A DNA stretch of 64,000 nucleotides. It comes from Axinella damicornis. Taxonomy: Eukaryota; Porifera; Demospongiae; Axinellida; Axinellidae. The position numbers and the translations under genes were made by a program. Below, piece by piece: positions 23,030-30,800 of the stretch (position 1 is its first letter; every line of letters starts with the position of its first letter). The notes beneath the pieces were generated by a model. The model worked only from the letters and a program-made list of their open reading frames with translations, did not search any database and was not told the origin of the DNA. Location: NCBI GenBank assembly GCA_963931865.1, contig OZ007514.1, positions 8,162,646-8,226,645 of the forward strand. Direction: 5' to 3'.

Positions 23030-24149
23030 CTTTCAACTGTGAGAAGTGCAGCTACATTGTATATAGCTTGCTAAAGCATAATAGTAAACACGTTCAGCTA
23101 TTCACAATGGAAGTACATTCGTAGTACGAAAACTAGTGTACGGAAAATAATGCCGTACCATAACTTCATTTTTTCAAAATGTGGGATGTTCTGGGTTTTC
23201 CCCTTGTGGGTCACACTTGATTTAATACATGTACGTTATGCATGCAGTATACATGTACTGAAGAATGTATCCATTCCTAATTATTGTTTCTACTTCTGTA
23301 TAGGTGTGTACTATGTTGTGCAATTCTTTTGCTGTTTTTATTTGCATCTATTATTTTGTACACTTATTATTGTGATTTCATGTACAAAAAGAAGTGATGT
23401 CACCTGAAGTATGTAGTGACCTTCACCAATACAGAGTAGTGACCTTCACCAATAAAAAGTAGTGACCTCAATAGGTAGTGAGCCTCACCACCCAATTTGC
23501 AGTGATATCTGTGGCGAGGGTTTCACTACTTTTTGTTAGTGACGTTCACCTTTTAGTTTTTACAGTGTAGGGGTTGAAATTTGCAATGTAGTTTCATCAG
23601 GGCATTGCCTATACACTATTCAAATTTGGAATCTTAACTAGTAACCATCAGTGAGTTTGTAACTAAACACTTTTACACCTTTAAAACAGGCGTTTTGCTG
23701 AATATTTAAGACACCATTTACAGTTGAGCTTTCAAACTACTTTCATTTGTGTATCTTTGGGTGGAGTATCTTCAATTCAATTTACAGCTCTTAACTGGCA
23801 TGGGCTGAAGAGATCACAACTAAAAAGTGTGTTTCATAAATTTCATGTTTACAAAGCCATACAAGGGCACTAGTAGTATACAGCATCCCATAAATTAAGA
23901 TATAGATTCTGCGATCATCTCTCCATTCACGTACCAAGTTTTGAAACTTAATATGCATCAGGCTTCAAGTTATTTAACTTTATATAAAAACTGACAAAGT
24001 TGACTCTCTTGCTCTGGAGCACTGTATAAGAGACCTACTTGAGTGCAATAACTGGCTTAGACTATGGGCTATACCTTTCTGCATGATGAGGTGTCTGTTG
24101 ACCGCAAAGATCAAAAGATCAAAGCATACCACAAATATGCATTCATAGT

Positions 24150-24450
24150 CCCGGTGTCATCGCGGATTGCGTCCGGCCTAGATTGTGTCCGGTGGACGTG
24201 ATCCGCTAGCTGATTGTGTCCGGTCGGACGCAATACGCTAGCGATTGCGTCCACCCGGACTAGCGGAAACGGTCCGGCTTCGCGGATTCTGTCCGGCCGA
24301 TCGTACAACCGTCCCGCGAAGGCCATGGTTTTGATTCTGTCCGTACAACCGTCCCGCGCGAAGGCCATGACCTTGACATGTTTTGAAGAGCACTGCAGTA
24401 TAAAAGGCCGCGTCTTGGAGAGTTGAATTCACATAGTCCAGTGGGCGAAA
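24150..24450 (+). promoter_or_regulatory. Repetitive CpG-rich promoter with TATA box
   Basis: Imperfect copies of GATTGTGTCCGG / GGACGCAATC alternate in both orientations from 24160 to 24300. A 45-bp duplicated GTACAACCGTCCCGCG-AAGGCCATG block follows. TATAAAAGG starts at 24399, 51 bp before an ATG at 24450. The arrangement is that of a compact TATA promoter with upstream binding-site repeats. Confidence 0.5.
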
Positions 24451-24569
24451 TGGCGAAGGAGAAGTTGAGTGAAGCGCAAGAGTATGAAGTTCTTATTATT
24501 ATGCAACAATTGTACCGTAGGCTATTCAACATTCATCTTTATTGTGCAACATTTATCTTATTATAAATT
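24450..24569 (+). CDS. Short ORF or first exon downstream of TATA promoter
   Basis: ATG GCG AAG context; reads MAKEKLSEAQEYEVLIIMQQ and then 19 more residues to a stop. The first 14 residues are charged and protein-like and the remainder is hydrophobic. It may be a first exon whose donor was not identified. No homologue recognised. Confidence 0.3.
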
Positions 24570-24974
24570 ATTATGATATGCTGGACCATTTGAGAACAGA
24601 TTTTCGAGGCCAGTTTTTGTGGTGATGACTGTTGTGACAAAAAAAATGCTAAGAGATAATTGACCTATTACAACAGCTTGTGCTCTGTTACTTTCCACTA
24701 GCACTGTTTTGCTCAGATGTGTGGTCGTGCAATCCAATCAATGCCAAGGATGTTGCAACCTCAAGATTAAAGCTGCGACTTTGATGACCAATCTGGTGTC
24801 AGAAAAGTTTGCTGATGAATTGTTTTCGTTGTGTACAATCTTGTGCTGTTGGTAAGGTATATATATAGGTAGCTAGTATTGAGTCACTTTTGTCGCACAG
24901 TCTTTGTTTTAGTGAGCCTAGAACTTGTAGCTGGCTTCAATGTATAGATGCATCCATCCAACGAATAGTTATAG

Positions 24975-25735
24975 CTCACAAACCAAAAACCATCAAAGTC
25001 CTCACAAACCATCAAAATCCTCACAAGCAATGTAAATACTCACATCCTCTTAAAATCCTCACAAACCATCAAAAATCCTCACAAGCAACGTAAATACTCA
25101 CATCCTCTCAAAAACCCTCACAAACCATCAAAATCCTCACAAACCATCAAAATCTTCACAAGCAACGTAAATACTCGCATCCTCTTAAAATCCTCACAAA
25201 CCATCAAAATCCTCACAAACCATCAAAATCCTCACAAGCAACGTCAATACTCACATCCTCTCAAAAACCCTCACAAACCATCAAAATCCTCACAAACCAT
25301 CAAAATCTTCACAAGCAACATAAATACTCACATCCTCTTAAAATCCTCACAAACCATCAAAATCCTCACAAACCATCAAAATCCTCACAAGCAACGTCAA
25401 TACTCACATCCTCTCAAAATCCTCACAAACCATCAAAATCCTCACAAGCAACGTAAATACTCACATCCTCTTAAAATCCTCACAAACCATCAAAATCCTC
25501 ACAAGCAACGTAAATACTCACATCCTCTTAAAATCCTCACAAACCATCAAAATCCTCACAAACCATCAAAATCCTCACAAGCAACGTAAATACTCACATC
25601 CTCATAAAATCCTCACAAACCATCAAAATCCTCACAAACCATAAAATCCTCACAAGCAATGTAAATACTCACATCCTCTTAAAATCCTCACAAACCATCA
25701 AAATCCTCACAAACCATCAACATCCTCACAAGCAA
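24975..25735 (+). repeat. Composite minisatellite (CCATCAAAATCCTCACAAA / GCAACGTAAATACTCACATC)
   Basis: Two alternating blocks, a 19-bp AACCATCAAAATCCTCACA and a longer AGCAACGTAAATACTCAC-ATCCTCTTAAAATCCTCAC, form higher-order units of about 58 and 77 bp over 760 bp. It begins in unique sequence and ends about 150 bp before the 3' end of the KDZ gene. It could be a subterminal repeat array of that transposon; that is inference. Confidence 0.9.
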
Positions 25736-25889
25736 TGCACAAACATTTCAAGCATGAAAACACGGAACACAGTATACAAACGTAATAAGTGCATGATATG
25801 GGAGTATACAAGTGTACTAAATGATGAGGGTACGTTGTGTATATTTCTAACTCTGAGTCAGTAATGTTACCACTATAGACTACTATGAT

Positions 25890-27764
25890 CTATTTGGTTT
25901 TCTTGTGTGGCCATATTGGCTTCCTTCCTAGCTTGTAACATTTCTCAACATATTTGTTCCTTCTTCTTACCATACGGTGGAGATAAAACAAATGATGAAC
26001 CTTGTTCATCCCACAAAGAATGTGGCGGAAACGTGCCAGCCAAGTGAATGTCTGTTCTCCTGCTTGAGTGTTATAAGTTGGATGTGAAGCCTTTAGGTGA
26101 TCTGGCGAGAACCGTACTTTACACTTTGGGTCAACGTGGTTTTTATGGTGGAATTTGTCAATAATCTTATTCATTGACAACCAGCAATGGTCAAACGGAG
26201 CTGGGAGAGGAAGTGGTTTCCGTGCGATTTTTAAACGGCAGATACTGCACATGTTGTCATATGCAAGATACATTTCTGAAGGGTCTTGTTGGTCAGATCT
26301 GGACTGAAGGAATACCAGCAGCCATTGAAGGACAATCAAAAACACTTGGCTGGGAGATTCAGACCTGAGGGGGATAGATAATACTTCATTCAACACAATT
26401 GAGATGTCAAGTGTAACAAATTGCTTACCGATATAGAGGCTGCCAGGTGTCTATATGACCGCCTCCCTTCACAATAAATTGATGACCTCGAGACCAGCGT
26501 CTTAGCTTCTTTGGTTCTCCAGTGTCTTTCCGACATAAAGCTGGCTCAGATAACTGATTTTCGACAGGATCAGCCAGTTCTGGATGAGCCATAAGGAGTC
26601 CACCAAGTCCTGGAAGTGTACAGTAGCTATTTGTTTCAAAATGTACAACGAGGTTTGTTTGATTGGGTTAGTGTAATTAGTAATTACCACAGTTTGCAAC
26701 GGAATATGCCATGTACTGATTCATGCTAATTACAATACTGCTCCCCCACAAAGGAAAGTAACCTTGTGACACTGCTGCTGTTTCTCCTCCACTATTTCCA
26801 GAAGTGCTGCCTGAGAACTTCGTGAGGAACGCCTCCACACCACCTCCTTGACCTTCATTGTCTTCTACAGTTGGAGCATTCATTCAAGTAGAAAGACACA
26901 ATTTGCACACCCCTCTATATAAATATAGTAACGTATTCCCAAAGTGTTGGTTACTTGATATTTCTCCTGTCAGAAGCAACCACGATCGAGGTTGACAATT
27001 TTTGTTAGTGAGACACAGACAATGTGCATGTAATACATACAGCGCTTAGGTGGTCAATACACTCGAATAGAGTGATATTTACCCTACAGCTGAGCACACC
27101 AAAAGGACATTCACATGCATTGAAGTATGTTTTAGAAATTGTTATATGCTGACACTGATCATAGATAAGGGTGCACAATAATAGGTTCATGTACCTTCAT
27201 CAATATCAGTGGGTGCCTCTCCTTCATCACTTGGTACCTCCCATTCATAACTTGCTGAATCCCTTGATGTTGGCTCTTTGCAGTAATTTATGAACTTCCT
27301 GAGGTCAGTTGGCACAGGTGGAACATGCTCTTCCATTACCCTGCAGTGCTCCTCACAAAATGCCTTACCCCTCTTGGGGGAAAGGGTACACACATCCGGG
27401 AGTGACAGGGCAGGTATTTGTTCCACGATATGCTACATATCAGAAGCGAAAGTATATTATATTGGGATACACTGCTGAAGCGCCATGGATATAAGTTACC
27501 TTCATTTTGAACATACAGTGTGGAAACACCGTTTTCCAGATTCCGTCCGTGACCCACAGGTGGCCACAACCTAAATATGGGAAGGTACATGCAGTCCGTG
27601 TCTATACTATGGGTGGAATACTAACATGCATACAATTACAAGACCTATCTCAGACATAATAATTATCTGCAAGATTATTACAGACCTATCATGCAAAAGG
27701 TGTGTGTGGGTGTGTGTTACATGTGTGAGTGTGTGTGTGTGGGTGTGTGGGTGGGTGGGTGGGT

Positions 27765-27808
<44 letters not shown>

Positions 27809-30800
27809 TAGTTACTAATCATAATTATTCGGGAAAATGGGGGGCACTTGCTTCCCTTGCCCCCAGTTCCACTACCTATGTATCTGGTTCATATAGCTAC
27901 CTCTTTTCTTGCACGCTTCGGTGCATTGAACGTGTGGATATAGGGTGTTTCGTCTCCTTTCTTCAATGATCTCCATACAACGGTCCCGATCGCTGTCAGC
28001 ATTGAATGCAAAATCAAGCAACCCAAATTCTCTCATCTCATTCTCCACTTCCCCCCAATAGAAAGCCTCAGCAACAGTGTGGGGTGATAGGTCTACAGGA
28101 TTATAAAGTTACATGCAGTGATCGAAAATAAACTTATTATTGGTGGTACAACATGCTGGATATTACCATCTGGAGGCTGTAGTTGAAGTGTATCGTTTAA
28201 CGATTCTGCAAACCCCTGGAAGCTGACCCAGGCATGGTTCCTGCAAGTATGGTTGTGTATGAGCAGGTTGGTGTTACGCCAATACTGCATGCATGCAGAT
28301 TTATATTATTAGCAAACGATAAGTGTATTATACCTAATACGTATGCATCATGGTTAAGCAGCCATGAGACATTGATAACAATATAGAGCTAATTAGCATG
28401 CATGCAGGAACATTACAATACACTTACGCAAGGTTGCACTGAAGTTCCAGGAGATGACGGGAGAAATAGAGAGTGTCAGAGACTTCAATGGCATCTCGTG
28501 CTGTTTCATAGAACCTGGAGCCATTCTCATTCATGCTACCATATCTGGCATAGTTGTACACAATAGAACATTGCTTGCATCGCAGCGTGATCTTTTCCCC
28601 CTTTCGAACACCAGACGTTGAATACAAGACAAAGGCCTTGAAGACGAGTGAAGAATGAGTGCGGTGAAGACTACGAAGTCTAAGACTGTCATGGCGCGAA
28701 CGAAGCAGACAGCTAGCAAGCCAGTAGCAGCTACTGGTGGTGCAAGGCCGAAAAAACCGAGCAAGAAAGCGACCATTTCAAATTCAAACCCAGCTGCAAC
28801 CCACACCTGCCCCATTTGCCTGGAGCCCATTGTTGACGCTGGGGGAGAAGAAGAAGGACAAGAAGCGCTGTATTGCGAAGGTACTTGTGAGTGTTGGCAT
28901 CACCGCTGGTGTGCTGGGGTAACAAAGCAACGCTTCGAGGCAATTTCTGCCTCAACTGAGCCGTTTCTTTGCCCTTCGTGCAAATCGGACTGCCAGCAAG
29001 ATGCTATCGTTCGCCTGAAGACTTGCGTGGATTCATTGTGCGAAGAAGTTAGAGAGTTGAAAGGCACAGTAGAAACCTTGCTCAAACAGGCGCCTGTGTC
29101 CGTCGCTGCTACGAACGGCGGCAATTACAATGGTGCCAAATGGAGTGTTGTTGCTGGGAAGGGGAAGTCAACCAGAAAACATTGCGGGCATGCTAATCCT
29201 CCCCAACCCCCCGTTAGCAAACAAAGCCGGAAACAACAGCCATGTGACAGGGTAAAGGTGCAGGGAGTGTGACGAGTCTGGGGTACATTTAGAGCCTGTA
29301 CAGCTCTTTCAGTCAAAAAAGCTGTCGAGCGACTCACAAATATTGCGAGCAGTGTTCAGTAAAGCGAAAATTCAAGACAACTGATAACCGTACCAGGTGG
29401 TGGTTTTTGATACATGCAGACGAGGAGGTTCTGTCTGAGCTGGAGAAACAATGGGAGAAGGTTGCACTCCAGACGGCATGGAGACTAGAAGAGTGCACAA
29501 AACCGCAGGAAGAATCCCCTACTACCTCAGAGAGCCTCCCCACCCACAATGTGCTCTCAAAAAACTCCACACCACCCCCACCCTCTACCCCAATGGTCAA
29601 ACAAAAATCCCTTTAGATGTCCACATTTCTCTCCTGGAAGAAGCCCGTTTGGATCCCAACACCCCAACTTGCACCGAGCCAATCCCTGTAGCGAGACCTC
29701 TCCTATGCTACTTGGAGAATCAGGAGGTCTAAATTGTCAACCGGCCGTGCAGGGCGCAAGCTCTCAAATACCCGTGCAGAAGAATGGATCACATGCCACC
29801 CAACAACCTGAAAATACAGTATTACAATGCTAGGAGCCTATTACCCAAGTTTGATGAACTGCTTATTTCTGCTGACACTCAACAACCAGACGTTATCTGT
29901 ATCACTGAATCTTGGCTCTGTAGTGACATTCAGGACTCTGAAATATCGATTCCTGGCTACCAGACTCTGAGACATGATAGAAATAGGCATGGTGGTGGCG
30001 TTCTTATGTATGTTTCGCACAGGTTTGTTGTCAAGCAACTCCCGTCTCATCCATCTCTTGAATTGCTCACTGTAACTTTGCATTATGGTAATTGTAGAAA
30101 ATGTTTGTCATTGTTTTATCGTCCTCCTAGTTCATCTGTTGAAGTTTTGCATTGTCTTCATAGTTATCTTGAATCAATTAATATTCCCCAGTTTTCTAGT
30201 TTTGTACTCATTGGTGACTTTAATATTAATTTTTTGGATGTAACTCACCCCTCTTTTTCTACTCTTTGTAATATTTTGTCTACCTTTGGTTTAACACAGG
30301 TTGTTGACGATCATACCCATGTCCATCATGGCAGGAGTCACTCACTTATTGATCTTGTACTAATGTCTGATCCTTTGTCGCTTATTTCCTGCAGGGTTAT
30401 TCCACCTCTGTCAAACTCTGACCACCTTGGAATTGAAGCTCAGATCAAATTGAAATGTTCCAGCAAGTCCCCTCGATCCTCCTTGCGTTCAGTCTGGCTC
30501 TATGCCCATGCTGATTGGGACAAAGCCCGGGAGATGATAGAAGAGTTTGATTGGAATGGTATAATGACTGACGACATTAACGATTCCTGGGCTCGCTGGC
30601 ACTCATCATTTATGGGCATCATGCTGGAATGTGTACCCAGGAAAGTACTCCCTTCAAGGAGAAACTTGCCATGGTTGAACAAGAACATAAAGAGTGCAAT
30701 GAGGAAAAGAAATACTTTGTTCAAGAAGACTGGTTATAGTGCCAAGTTCAGGTCTGCACGCAATAGAGTCATCGGCTTGATTCGTAGAGCAAAAACTGAC

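Larger units (their letters stand above)
19610..23567. mobile_element. Inner 3.96-kb element with CACTGTAAAAACT ends and subterminal repeats
   Basis: Terminal inverted repeats CACTGTAAAAACT and AGTTTTTACAGTG are flanked by TA on both sides (19608-19609, 23568-23569). Arrays of a short GTAGTGAC / GTGAACGTCAC motif fill 19625-19830 at the left and 23410-23550 at the right, in the arrangement expected of subterminal transposase-binding sites. Inside are a CpG-rich segment, a 30-bp minisatellite and a 119-codon minus ORF. The superfamily is not assigned. Confidence 0.7.
19373..24024. mobile_element. Middle nested element with CAGTGCTCCAGAG inverted ends
   Basis: Ends CAGTGCTCCAGAGCAAGAG and its reverse complement CTCTTGCTCTGGAGCACTG, with about 27 bp matching, each flanked by TA (19371-19372 and 24025-24026). 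A TA target duplication with a CAGTG terminus fits the IS630-Tc1-mariner group. After removal of the inner element only about 690 bp remains (19373-19609 and 23568-24024), with no transposase, so it is a non-autonomous copy. Confidence 0.7.
19210..24080. mobile_element. Foldback element, CACTCAAGCAGGTC family, copy 2, split by insertions
   Basis: Left part 19210-19372 (GTTACTGCACTCAAGCAGG) and right part 24027-24080 (GACCTACTTGAGTGCAATAA) are the two ends seen contiguous in the copies at 9372 and 39567. They are now 4.65 kb apart because a TA-flanked element (19373-24024) landed inside. This is the outermost level of a three-level nest. Confidence 0.75.

Noticed and set aside
24975..25735. 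CRISPR-like alternation of repeat and spacer
   Set aside because: The spacers are themselves repeated and the genome is eukaryotic; it is a composite minisatellite.
27607..27822. Polyproline and poly-Gly ORFs over the G tract
   Set aside because: Homopolymer and (TG)n translation; intronic to the KDZ gene.
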